Of a stretch of DNA of 64,000 nt, positions 25,874 to 34,578 are shown piece after piece; within the stretch, counting starts at the first letter, position 1, and each line of letters starts with the position of its first letter. The position numbers and the translations under genes were made by a program. This DNA comes from Ignavibacteria bacterium UBA7675 (GTDB taxonomy: Bacteria; Bacteroidota; Ignavibacteria; Kapaibacteriales; UB7675), in contig DLHF01000017.1 of assembly GCA_002483085.1 (NCBI GenBank), positions 21,847-85,846 of the forward strand, written 5' to 3'. Under the pieces are notes generated by a model that was given only the letters and a program-made list of their open reading frames with translations, was not told the origin of the DNA and searched no databases.

Positions 25874-27829
25874 TTATTTTCCCGGGCCACCTCTGCGCCC
25901 ATCGCGCCACTCGCGCGATGCCTGCCCAAAATGCTCGCCGAGAATAGCGTCTTCGTCGGGCAGAGGAGCTACGCGCTCAGCAAACAAGAATTCGTAGTTG
26001 AATACAATGCCGCCCACCGATTCCGGCTGGCCGCCAAATCGCTCGGTCTGCCTGCGGTCGGACACCCATGTCACCTTAAAGCCTTCTTTTTCTAGAAACT
26101 CCCGCACATCATCGCGGCCAAATGCGTTGAAGTAATCGCGCATCGTGTGGAAGCCGTCTTCGAGCAAAATATCGGGAATGAAGCGCGTTTCTTCCTCGTC
26201 CTCAAAGTGCGACCGAATCACTAACCAGTGCTTTGCAGCCCGCGCCATCGCTTCCAATGGAGCGTGGTAGGTCGGAAAGTAGTACAGCGTATTAAGGCAC
26301 ACAACTGCGTCGTAGCTCTCCTCGGGCGGCAATTGGTGTAATGCCATGTGCCGCAAGCGCTCGGGCTGTAGGCCAAGCGGAGCCAGATAGTGCCGCCCGA
26401 TCTCCACTCCACGCGCATAATGATCAATCCCGTAATACTCCACTCCCAGCTTTCTGAACGAGCGCCAGGCATGCCCACCGGCACAGCCTACATCGAGCAT
26501 CGACATACCAGCAGCGAGTTTATCGGCCAGAAGGTCTACCGCCTGTGCGACAGAATCCGTCTCGGGCGATTCTCCCGATGCGCGAGTAACACACGACGCC
26601 GGAAATACTTTTGAGTGCTGCCATATCGACCGGGGAAATTTGGAGTGCGCTTCCAATGGGCGGTCGAAAAAGTCGGCGAGCGGTTTACCTCCGCGCTCCA
26701 CGATAAACACCGAGGACTCGCCCATAGGCGTCGAGCCTGCTATGCCGATCTTTGCCCAGTCCATTCCTTTGGGCACGCGCCATTGCCAGTGCTTTTCGTC
26801 GATGCGGACTACGTCGTCCACCACATGCTGCACTTCGCTATCGGCAGTCTGCACAGCGATCCAGGGTATCGACTGGTGTAGCGGCTCGCTGCTCCAGATG
26901 CTCATACGACCAGTTTCCTCGTTGTAGAGCGCTTCGATCTCTGGCTGATAGGCGTGCTCCACATGCAAATACTTGCGTGCGGCCTCTACCGGACCGGCGT
27001 ACTGCCATTCTACTTCGGGATATTCTTTTGCAATCGCCGCCACTGCTGCGTGGAACGCATCAATACGCGGCTTGATATCGCGGTAGTCGTGTTCAAAGAA
27101 CGATAGAATAGCGGGCTCACCATTGTGGGCGCGCTCGAATGCAGCGCGAATTTCTTGGTCGTCGAATGTATAGACATTAGTGACCAGATCGAGACAACGC
27201 GCCATTGTGCGGCGCCCAGCACCCGGTTTGCGAAAATCTTCAGTGTCGGGATGATACAGCTTCCACTCTTTTACGCCACTGCTCCAGTCCATAATTCCGG
27301 GAATAGAGAGAGGCGCGCGGTTGGAGTAGTCGAACGGAAACCACGCATCTACCCAGCGCGAGGAAATCGGGTCCATAATAGTACCACCGGCGCGATAGCA
27401 CACAGGGAACCACCGGCGCTCTATGATCTGGCGCGATATGATGTTCTCGTATTCCTGCGAAGCCGTCCAGTCGAGCCCCCACTCATTGCCCACACCACTT
27501 ACCGCAGGCTGATGATAGTGCCAGCATTCTTCATCGCCGTACTGCTGTATTTTATCGCCCCAGCGCTCAAGATAGTGGTCGCGCACGTTGTGATAGCCAA
27601 AGTCGCGCCCGCGTGGATTGGTAGTAAACCCCGTCCATGTAAGAAAAAACCAGCCTATTTTGAAATGCCCGCCGGTTGAGTCGGGATACTTCATGCGAAA
27701 TTCTTCATCGAACAATTTGTCCATTGCCGCATCTACTTGCGGCCAGTCGGGCAAAAGCTCGGCATTGCCGGGATCGGCGCATGGCCCTTCGGTGTCCATG
27801 CAAAAAACGACGTACACTTTTTCGCTCAT
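25874..27829 (-). CDS. Deacetylase-like domain fused to SAM methyltransferase
   Basis: The 651-residue protein has two parts. Residues 1 to about 300 begin VYVVFCMDTEGPCADPGN and contain HNVRDH, WHYHQP and a FFEHDYRD block; an early Asp and several His resemble the NodB polysaccharide deacetylase layout, though not all catalytic motifs are clear. Residues from about 440 form a class I methyltransferase with the SAM loop MLDVGCAGGHAW, followed by YDAVVCLNTLYYFP. A middle segment of about 100 residues is unassigned. The fusion suggests two tailoring steps on one glycan. The Met at 27829 was chosen; the earlier in-frame codon is TTG. Function is inferred. Confidence 0.6.
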   Translation of the reverse strand: MSEKVYVVFCMDTEGPCADPGNAELLPDWPQVDAAMDKLFDEEFRMKYPDSTGGHFKIGWFFLTWTGFTTNPRGRDFGYHNVRDHYLERWGDKIQQYGDEECWHYHQPAVSGVGNEWGLDWTASQEYENIISRQIIERRWFPVCYRAGGTIMDPISSRWVDAWFPFDYSNRAPLSIPGIMDWSSGVKEWKLYHPDTEDFRKPGAGRRTMARCLDLVTNVYTFDDQEIRAAFERAHNGEPAILSFFEHDYRDIKPRIDAFHAAVAAIAKEYPEVEWQYAGPVEAARKYLHVEHAYQPEIEALYNEETGRMSIWSSEPLHQSIPWIAVQTADSEVQHVVDDVVRIDEKHWQWRVPKGMDWAKIGIAGSTPMGESSVFIVERGGKPLADFFDRPLEAHSKFPRSIWQHSKVFPASCVTRASGESPETDSVAQAVDLLADKLAAGMSMLDVGCAGGHAWRSFRKLGVEYYGIDHYARGVEIGRHYLAPLGLQPERLRHMALHQLPPEESYDAVVCLNTLYYFPTYHAPLEAMARAAKHWLVIRSHFEDEEETRFIPDILLEDGFHTMRDYFNAFGRDDVREFLEKEGFKVTWVSDRRQTERFGGQPESVGGIVFNYEFLFAERVAPLPDEDAILGEHFGQASREWRDGRRGGPGK

Positions 27830-27860
27830 AGTTTTTTTTGATTGCAAGAGTAATACGAGT

Positions 27861-28688
27861 TTACCAGGCGCTCAAACCGCCGTCGACCATAATGTTTTGT
27901 CCGGTAATGTAGCTTGAGGCGTCGGAGGCGAGGAACAGCAGAGCACCTACCATTTCCGGGGGGTTGCCCATCCTGCCTAAAGGAATACGCGCCGAATAGC
28001 GCTGTTTAAATTCGTCATTCTGGCCGCTGTCATTGCCGCCAGGCGTCAAAGTATTGACACGAATGCCCTTATCAGCCCAGTAGGTTGACAAATATTTGGT
28101 CAATCCTACAACTGCAGCCTTCGACGCGGAATACACGGCAGGCGAGCTGATCTGGCGCCCCATGTAGAATGACCCTTCGTAAATACGAGGATCGGGAGCC
28201 ATTACTCCGTAAATAGAAGAAGTTTGTACAATGCTCCCACCCTTGCCCTGCCGTACCATTTGCCCGCCTACGGCTTGGGCAACAAGGAACATACCGTCGA
28301 TATTTACCGACATAATCCTGCGCCATTCTTCGAGCGAGTATTCCTCAAACGGTGCGAAGAACGCATCGAGGTCGGTGGACTTGCTCGCGGCATTGTTGTG
28401 AAGCACAGTAATCTCGCCAAATTCTTCTACGACCTGGCGCACCATAGCGCGCACCGACTCTGGCGATGCTACATCGCAGGCGAGGCCAATGGTGCCAACG
28501 CCATACCGATCGGCAAGCGATGAAGCAAGCTCTTCGGCAGGCTCGCGGTGCAGATCAATTACCGCTACATCTGCGCCTGCTTCGGCCAGCCCGGCACAGA
28601 AATGACGTCCGAGAATACCAGCACCACCTGTAACAACAGCCTTTTTGCCTTTGAGACTAAACTGCGAAAAGTACGATACATCACTCAT
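27861..28688 (-). CDS. ptmA: SDR oxidoreductase, PtmA-like
   Basis: The 275-residue short-chain dehydrogenase has the cofactor loop VTGGAGILGRHF, HNNAAS, the active-site Ser in QTSSIYG, and Tyr/Lys in YSASKAAVVG. It follows PtmE, PtmF and PtmB-like genes in the same order as Cj1329-Cj1332 of Campylobacter jejuni, where ptmA belongs to the legionaminic acid locus. The start overlaps the cytidylyltransferase gene by 8 bases. The exact reaction is uncertain. Confidence 0.75.
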   Translation of the reverse strand: MSDVSYFSQFSLKGKKAVVTGGAGILGRHFCAGLAEAGADVAVIDLHREPAEELASSLADRYGVGTIGLACDVASPESVRAMVRQVVEEFGEITVLHNNAASKSTDLDAFFAPFEEYSLEEWRRIMSVNIDGMFLVAQAVGGQMVRQGKGGSIVQTSSIYGVMAPDPRIYEGSFYMGRQISSPAVYSASKAAVVGLTKYLSTYWADKGIRVNTLTPGGNDSGQNDEFKQRYSARIPLGRMGNPPEMVGALLFLASDASSYITGQNIMVDGGLSAW

Positions 28689-29388
28689 GGATATGTTCCC
28701 GCCTTGAAAGCAATAGTTGCACAATGTCGAAATCGAGTTCGGAGTCGATGTCAATCGACCGATCTTCCGGCATTTCAAACAGCAGCGTGTCGTCGTTGAA
28801 TATGCCCGCGCCGTTCATCAAAGCATCGCGCTGCCATACATAAATCGACGCGTTCATATCGTAGCAACGGGGGGCATCTTGCCGCCGCACAATGGGCTTT
28901 TCGGGGCGCTTTGCCAGCCCTACTACGCCTTGCTCGTTTTCTTCTACAAGGTTGAAATACGGCGAGCGCCGGGCAGGTGCTCCCGTGATAACATTCACAA
29001 CATTTTTTTCTTCCATCAGAGCCACAGCGCCGCGTATATCTTCTGGCAACCTGAGCGGCGACGTAGCATCGAGATCGACAACAAGAGTGTACTGCACGCC
29101 TGCAATGCGTTCGACCTCGGCCACGCAATGCCGTATTACCGGCGGCTTGGGCGCTGTGTCGGTCGCGAGTTCGTCGGGGCGTTTTATCAAGCTCGTCACC
29201 CCATACTCCGACGCAATACGCAGAATATCATCGGAATCGCTGCTCACAGCAATATCGTCGAACAAACGGGATTCGCGCGCTTGCAGAATTGTATGAGCAA
29301 TAAGCGGCTTTCCGGCAATGATCCGAAGATTTTTGTTTTTCACACCCTTGGAGCCACCCCGGGCGCAGATCGTGCAAAGTCGTTTCAT
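28681..29388 (-). CDS. legF: CMP-legionaminic acid synthetase (NeuA family, PtmB/LegF)
   Basis: A 235-residue cytidylyltransferase with MKRLCTICARGGSKGVKNKN at its start and VDLDATSPLRLPED for metal binding. The ATG at 29388 gives an ATGA overlap with the upstream oxidoreductase gene, better than the ATG four codons earlier. It lies downstream of a LegI synthase, so CMP-legionaminic acid is the probable product. The sequence is distinct from PseF at 16205-16897. Confidence 0.83.
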   Translation of the reverse strand: MKRLCTICARGGSKGVKNKNLRIIAGKPLIAHTILQARESRLFDDIAVSSDSDDILRIASEYGVTSLIKRPDELATDTAPKPPVIRHCVAEVERIAGVQYTLVVDLDATSPLRLPEDIRGAVALMEEKNVVNVITGAPARRSPYFNLVEENEQGVVGLAKRPEKPIVRRQDAPRCYDMNASIYVWQRDALMNGAGIFNDDTLLFEMPEDRSIDIDSELDFDIVQLLLSRREHIHE

Positions 29389-30296
29389 CTGCTTATCCAT
29401 GTTTGTGTACTGTTCGCCTTTTCAGCCGCTTCAATCATGTGCATAATGTCGTTTCCATCGTCGAATGAACACAGGAACTCTCGCCTATTCTCTATCACAG
29501 CGCGGTGCTGGTCGCGGAAAGCCTGGTCGCGCACCACAGTAAACTGCTCGGTACGGTCGTCCATCTGTAGCGTTCCGGCTATAAGATCGGCTTTCAGCGT
29601 GTGCTCCTCGGTGTTGACGACAATGGTACGCTGGCTAATACGGTCGAGATAATTTATCTGGATTGTCGCTACGGGCACGCGATCAGTTTCGACGAGCAGA
29701 GAGTACACATCATCGCTGGTAATTTCCAGACTGCTCAGGTGTCCGCCTCTCGCCGTAAGCTGCTTCCAGCGCCCGCACATCCACTGCACATAGTCCATTT
29801 CGTGGCTGAGATCGCGCAAGACGCCACCGCCCTGTTCTGCATGAGCCGAATACACATCGCGGTAATCTCTGCCCGGCCTCCACGTGGGCAAATACTGCCC
29901 TATGTAAGCGTGGAAGGTAAGAATGCGCTCGCCGCGCAGCAGTTCGTACAGACGCTGCATGACGGGATGAAATCGCAGGTTGTACACAACAAATACATTG
30001 TTCGTGTCGACATCGGAGAGGTCCCGATAGCTACTGAACAGTGGTTTTTCTACAAGGACCAAACCGCTGAAATCCGTTGCACGCACCCGGCGCAAATCCG
30101 TTTCGTGGTTGACTGTAGCCGAAGCAATAACAATATAGTCCGGCTGAAAATCTTTAACAGCCTCTTCAACAGTGCTGTAATGCACCGGCACATCGACGTC
30201 GCGCCTGCTCACAACTGCCACTGTGCAGCCAATCTCGCCGAGCACGCGGGCATGCCGCTCGCCAATAGAGCCATAGCCAACAACAACAGCTCTCAT
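29385..30296 (-). CDS. ptmF: Gfo/Idh/MocA oxidoreductase, PtmF-like
   Basis: The 303-residue protein has the dinucleotide loop AVVVGYGSIGERHARVL, VEKPLF where the family has EKP, and HEMDYVQW in the substrate domain. It sits between a PtmE-like guanylyltransferase and a PtmB-like cytidylyltransferase with 4-base overlaps at both ends. That is the order of the Campylobacter ptm genes, hence the symbol. The substrate is not known from sequence. Confidence 0.72.
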   Translation of the reverse strand: MRAVVVGYGSIGERHARVLGEIGCTVAVVSRRDVDVPVHYSTVEEAVKDFQPDYIVIASATVNHETDLRRVRATDFSGLVLVEKPLFSSYRDLSDVDTNNVFVVYNLRFHPVMQRLYELLRGERILTFHAYIGQYLPTWRPGRDYRDVYSAHAEQGGGVLRDLSHEMDYVQWMCGRWKQLTARGGHLSSLEITSDDVYSLLVETDRVPVATIQINYLDRISQRTIVVNTEEHTLKADLIAGTLQMDDRTEQFTVVRDQAFRDQHRAVIENRREFLCSFDDGNDIMHMIEAAEKANSTQTWISR

Positions 30297-31342
30297 TCGA
30301 ACACCTCCATAAATTCTGCGTTCGCGCGCTCAAAGTCGCTCAGGCGCCCAATGTCTAACCAGTATTCGCGTATCGGGAATGAGCACACAGTCTGCTCCTG
30401 CCCGATAAGCTGCTGGAACAGCGAGGGCATGTCGAAAAATTCATTAACAGGAATATGCGTGAGCGCTTCTGGATTCAAGCAGTAAATACCGGCATTGACA
30501 AAAAACCGATGCACGGGTTTTTCTACTATTTCAGTCACTTTGTAGTCGTCCACATTTACAACGCCGTAGGGCACCTGGAAGTCGTACTCGCGCACGCACA
30601 TGGTAGCGCAACTCTGGTGCTCGGTGTGGAAATCGAGCAGGTTGTTGAAATTTACTTTTGTGAGCAAATCGCCATTCATCACAATACACGGCAGCTCTGG
30701 GTGGCTCTCCAAAAGGCTGAGCGATCCGGCGGTACCTAACTTTCTCTCTTCTTCCAAGTAGTTGATCTCGGCACCAAGGCGGCTGCCGTCGCCAAAGTGT
30801 TGTTTGATCATATCGGACATATAATTGACCGAAAAGAAAAACCGCGAGAATCCCTGCTCTACGAAGTTGTTGACAATGATTTCTAAAATAGGCTTTTCGC
30901 CAACTCTGAGCATGGGCTTCGGGCACGAATCTGTAAGCGGAGAGAGCCGCGAGCCGAGTCCGCCAGCCATCAGCACAACCCAGTTGTCGCGCGTGGGTGT
31001 GCCGAGAAATTCTTCTACTGTGTGCAGCCCGCGAAGGATGCCGCGATCATCGACAACGGGCACGTGTTTGATCTCGTGCGCTTTCATCAGGCGCAAAACA
31101 TCCTCGCGCGATGTGCCGGGCTTTACAGAATACGGATGCAGGCTCATGATCTGCTCCACTGGCTCTTCGAGCTGGAGCCCCTTGAGCAGCGCACGCCGCA
31201 CATCGCCATCGGTGACAGTTCCCACAAGGCGGCTACTGGCGTCTACTACGAGAGCTACCTTGAGCGCACTGCGGTCGATCACCTCTACCGTCTGGCGAAT
31301 AGAGTGCGAAGGCTGCACTAATGATTCTTTCCACGTATTCAT
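30293..31342 (-). CDS. ptmE: CBS-domain sugar-1-phosphate nucleotidyltransferase, PtmE-like
   Basis: The 349-residue protein has two N-terminal CBS domains (residues about 1-118, with VGTVTDGDVRRALL) followed by a nucleotidyltransferase with AGGLGSRLSPLTDSCPKPM. In Campylobacter PtmE is a glucosamine-1-phosphate guanylyltransferase that starts the GDP-linked legionaminic acid route. Finding it here suggests GDP- rather than UDP-linked precursors for the Leg branch. The CBS pair may bind a nucleotide and regulate activity. It follows LegH by 25 bases and overlaps ptmF by ATGA. Confidence 0.85.
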   Translation of the reverse strand: MNTWKESLVQPSHSIRQTVEVIDRSALKVALVVDASSRLVGTVTDGDVRRALLKGLQLEEPVEQIMSLHPYSVKPGTSREDVLRLMKAHEIKHVPVVDDRGILRGLHTVEEFLGTPTRDNWVVLMAGGLGSRLSPLTDSCPKPMLRVGEKPILEIIVNNFVEQGFSRFFFSVNYMSDMIKQHFGDGSRLGAEINYLEEERKLGTAGSLSLLESHPELPCIVMNGDLLTKVNFNNLLDFHTEHQSCATMCVREYDFQVPYGVVNVDDYKVTEIVEKPVHRFFVNAGIYCLNPEALTHIPVNEFFDMPSLFQQLIGQEQTVCSFPIREYWLDIGRLSDFERANAEFMEVFE

Positions 31343-31367
31343 GTCTGCTTTTCAGCTATAGTACAAA

Positions 31368-32024
31368 TTACCACGGTCGCGCAGGCACACCGCGCACCTG
31401 TTCATTATCCTGTATATCGCGCACAACAACGGCACCAGCGGCTACAAGCGCGTTTTTCCCTATGCAAATTCCCTGTATCACTACGCATCCCGTTCCGAGA
31501 TGCGAGCCCTCGCCTACCTGTACGCTGCCCGAAAGTACGCAGCCGGGAGCGATATGCACATGCGGCCCGACAACAACGTCGTGGTCGATGGCAGCGCGAG
31601 TATTGAGAATTGAATTTTCACCAATCGAGCAGCCCGGCTGCACAACTGCGCCCGCCATGATCTGCACGCCTTCTGCCACCGCAACATCGCTTGCAATTAC
31701 TGCCAAAGGATGTGCAACAACGGCAAAACGGTAGCCACGCTCTTTCCAGCGGTCAAATAATCTGCTGCGGCGCGTATCTGCTGTAATTGTGCCGAGACCG
31801 TTTACGAGTTCTACAGCATCCGGAGCGTAGTCCAGAATTACGTCGTCTCCGCCGAGCATACGAACACCACACCACTGTTCTCCCGGCTGCGCATCGGGAG
31901 CCGTAGCGCCAAGCACTGTTCGCCCTGTAAGGCGCAGGCAATCGAGCAATACTTTTGCATGGCCACCCGCACCGAGAATCACCACGGGAAGCGATAAGGA
32001 CCAATGGCTGTCGTGTAGTGCCAT
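31368..32024 (-). CDS. legH: NeuD/LegH-type sugar acetyltransferase
   Basis: The 218-residue protein has an N-terminal Rossmann-like half (LPVVILGAGGHAKVLLDCL) and a C-terminal left-handed beta helix of hexapeptide repeats (from about residue 95), with GENSILNTRAAIDHDVVVG and GTGCVVIQG. This is the PglD/NeuD/LegH layout; LegH acetylates the 4-amino group of the bacillosamine precursor. The ATG at 32024 is used because the upstream in-frame codon is TTG. A dispersed repeat separates it from legI. Confidence 0.8.
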   Translation of the reverse strand: MALHDSHWSLSLPVVILGAGGHAKVLLDCLRLTGRTVLGATAPDAQPGEQWCGVRMLGGDDVILDYAPDAVELVNGLGTITADTRRSRLFDRWKERGYRFAVVAHPLAVIASDVAVAEGVQIMAGAVVQPGCSIGENSILNTRAAIDHDVVVGPHVHIAPGCVLSGSVQVGEGSHLGTGCVVIQGICIGKNALVAAGAVVVRDIQDNEQVRGVPARPW

Positions 32025-32074
32025 GTTATGTATTTTCGCATCCGCCAAGGGATGCTATTGTAAAAGGATGTCGG

Positions 32075-32208
32075 GGCACGGGCGTCGTTGCAGCGCCCGG
32101 CTCGTCGCTGTCACCGGTCGCAACACCTGTGCGGTTGAGCCCGACCAGCCACGCGGCGGGTATGCTGCGCGGTGCAGAGACAAAGCGCCCGGACAGCGAC
32201 AGAGGCGC
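32075..32208 (+). repeat. Dispersed intergenic repeat, full copy inside leg operon
   Basis: A forward copy with a perfect 6-bp left hairpin (CGGGCG and CGCCCG around 9 bases), TCGTCGCTGTCACCGGTCGC, and a right half CACGCGGCGGG then CTGCGCGGTGCAGAG. It lies between legH and legI, 30 bases from the legI stop. Confidence 0.85.
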
Positions 32209-32237
32209 ACTCATGCTCTGCGAATCGCAACACAACA

Positions 32238-33326
32238 TCAAAGAGCTCCATCGCTTATCTGCTCGTCGGCTGCATATGCGCGCCGTGCTCGCGTGCCGAG
32301 CACCTGCCAGTACAGCATCGGCGACAAGCCATTGCCCGGACGCCGAGCTACGAGATTTTCTTCGGTAAAGACATCGCCTTCGGCAATACTACAACCAGCC
32401 ACTAAACTGCGGCGGGCAACACTCATGTTTTTTTGTTCGGAAGCTGCTGGTGCTTTCAGACTGCTGCCAAGCGCCTGTTCTACCTGGCGTATTGAGCGCA
32501 CCATTGCCGCGAGTTCGCCCGGCTCTAACGATGCTTTGTGATCCGGCCCGGGAAGCGTGCGGTCCAGCGTAAAATGTTTTTCGACAAGCCGTGCACCACG
32601 CGCCACCGCCGCCACAGGAACAGCGATACCTTCGGTGTGGTCGGAATAGCCAACAGGCAGTCCAAACGCCGTGTGCAGCGTGTCCATCGCGCGCAGATTC
32701 ACCTCGGCAAACGGTGCCGGATACTCGGTCGTACAGTGCAAAAGCGTCACGTAATCGCGCAGAGCGCGTTGTCCTTCGGCAGACACATACGCTTCGGCAA
32801 AAGCATTAAGCGAGGCATGTTCTTTTTTCGTAAGGCCAAAGGCGAGCACGGCAAGCGCCTGCTCTGTTTCGCCAAGTGTAGACATGCCGGTGGAGACGAT
32901 TATCGGCAGCCCTACACGGGCAATTTTCAACAGCAGTGGCGCGTTGGTAATTTCGCCCGATGGTACTTTTAGGCGGCTCACACCCAGGCTGGCCAGCAGA
33001 TCGACGCTCTCATGGTCGAATGGCGTCGACAAGAACTCGATACCGCACTCGCGGCTGTGCTGCTGTAGCACGTGGTGTGTGTCAAGATCGAGTTCTAATT
33101 TTTTAATCATATCGAACTGCGATTCATCGCCGCCCGTTGTCTTTTTCTGGTACTCAGCTTTTTGCGCTGTTTTGCTTACTAAACGCTCAGCGCGGAATGT
33201 CTGAAATTTCACAGCATCGGCACCGGCCTCCGCAGCAATATCTATAAGCTTGCGCGCCATGCTGGTCGAGCCATTGTGATTTACACCGGCTTCGGCAATA
33301 ATATATGTGTGCTGTTGCTCCATCAT
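32238..33326 (-). CDS. legI: N,N'-diacetyllegionaminic acid synthase
   Basis: The 362-residue NeuB-family enzyme has a TIM barrel and a C-terminal SAF domain. It condenses a 6-deoxy diacetamido mannose with phosphoenolpyruvate. YIIAEAGVNHNG, GADAVKFQTF and FLSTPFDHESVDLL place it in the NeuB/LegI branch, unlike the PseI at 17766-18818. It is five bases downstream of legG. Sialic acid synthase is the alternative, but the LegB/LegC/LegG neighbours favour legionaminic acid. Confidence 0.9.
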   Translation of the reverse strand: MMEQQHTYIIAEAGVNHNGSTSMARKLIDIAAEAGADAVKFQTFRAERLVSKTAQKAEYQKKTTGGDESQFDMIKKLELDLDTHHVLQQHSRECGIEFLSTPFDHESVDLLASLGVSRLKVPSGEITNAPLLLKIARVGLPIIVSTGMSTLGETEQALAVLAFGLTKKEHASLNAFAEAYVSAEGQRALRDYVTLLHCTTEYPAPFAEVNLRAMDTLHTAFGLPVGYSDHTEGIAVPVAAVARGARLVEKHFTLDRTLPGPDHKASLEPGELAAMVRSIRQVEQALGSSLKAPAASEQKNMSVARRSLVAGCSIAEGDVFTEENLVARRPGNGLSPMLYWQVLGTRARRAYAADEQISDGAL

Positions 33327-33331
33327 CTTCC

Positions 33332-34504
33332 TTACGCAGTTACCGGCACATCAAAAAACCGCTTTACAACAAGTTCATTGGTATTGGCATTTTTCAGCAG
33401 TTTCTTTATCGCAGTTGAGGCAGTCCCTGCGCCGTACACAGATTCCGTCTGGCCGAGCCCAGCGCGAAATTCTTCCGAAAGCGCCCGCCCGATAGCAGCG
33501 ATAATATCGCTGGCATCCTCACGACAATTGATAATCGACGACGCCTGCAAGCGCCCGCGCTGCCGTTCGCCAATATTCACAGTAGGCGTCTTTAGAAACG
33601 GCGCTTCGATAATGCCGCTCGAAGAATTCCCAACAACGACATCGGCGTATTTCATCGCCCCGAGATACCGTACCTGCCCCATCGTTGTAAAGGCTCTCAT
33701 ACGGCTGCTGTGCGCCTGTACAAATTCGCCTACCATTGCATTGATAATTCGACCATCGGCATCGGCATTTGCACCAGTAAACATTACCGTTGCACTCTCA
33801 AATTGTTCGAGTGCATCGAACAGCGCACGCACAGCTTTTTCCGGACTTTCCGCCCCCAGTGTTACAGGATGGTAAGTCACTAGCAGGAATGGGCTGTGCA
33901 GCGTAAGACCCGTCCATTGTTCAAGCTCCCCGCGCGATGGCAGTTGCAATTGTGCAATGGCATCAAGACCTGGAGCACCGACATTCCACACGCGATCAGG
34001 CTGCTCGCCGAGCTGGACAACACGCCTGCGATACGGCTCAGCAGCGGTAAAATGCAGGTGCGCCATCTTGGTAATTGCGTGGCGTATCGACTCATCCACA
34101 GCGCCTTCTGTTGTTTCCCCACCGTGAATATGAGCCACTGGAATACGCGCGATAAGCGCTGCCTGCACTGCTGCCAGTATTTCAAATCTATCGCCGAGCA
34201 CGACGATAATATCGGGCTGAAGTCTTTCAAACGCATCGGCAAAACCGATAACACCGAGCCCGATAGACTTTGCAATGCCCGTGGGCGAATCGCTGGAAAG
34301 CAGCATTTCTACTTTCGCGTCGATGCTAAAGCCATCCTGCTCAATGAGCCTGTACGTCAGCCCAAATTCCGGCGACAGGTGTGCACCTGTAGCAATAATC
34401 TGCAATACGAGTTCAGTGTCGGCGGCTACTTCTTTCATCAGCCCCGAGAGCAACCCGTATTCGGCACGTGTGCCGGTAATTATGCAGATCGTTCGCTGTG
34501 CCAT
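33332..34504 (-). CDS. legG: UDP/GDP-diacetylbacillosamine 2-epimerase (hydrolysing)
   Basis: A 390-residue NeuC-type GT-B fold enzyme with ICIITGTRAEYGLLSGLM at the start and VVLGDRFEILAA and HIHGGETTEGAVDESIRHAI inside. It hydrolyses the nucleotide while inverting C2, giving the LegI substrate. It precedes legI. It could be a NeuC for sialic acid in isolation; the operon argues for the Leg branch. Confidence 0.9.
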   Translation of the reverse strand: MAQRTICIITGTRAEYGLLSGLMKEVAADTELVLQIIATGAHLSPEFGLTYRLIEQDGFSIDAKVEMLLSSDSPTGIAKSIGLGVIGFADAFERLQPDIIVVLGDRFEILAAVQAALIARIPVAHIHGGETTEGAVDESIRHAITKMAHLHFTAAEPYRRRVVQLGEQPDRVWNVGAPGLDAIAQLQLPSRGELEQWTGLTLHSPFLLVTYHPVTLGAESPEKAVRALFDALEQFESATVMFTGANADADGRIINAMVGEFVQAHSSRMRAFTTMGQVRYLGAMKYADVVVGNSSSGIIEAPFLKTPTVNIGERQRGRLQASSIINCREDASDIIAAIGRALSEEFRAGLGQTESVYGAGTASTAIKKLLKNANTNELVVKRFFDVPVTA

Positions 34505-34578
34505 GCTATCCTGATTTTTCTACAATTAAAAAGTTCTGCGTGTTCGCTGCGATAGTTGCAACATCGCCGCAGACACAT

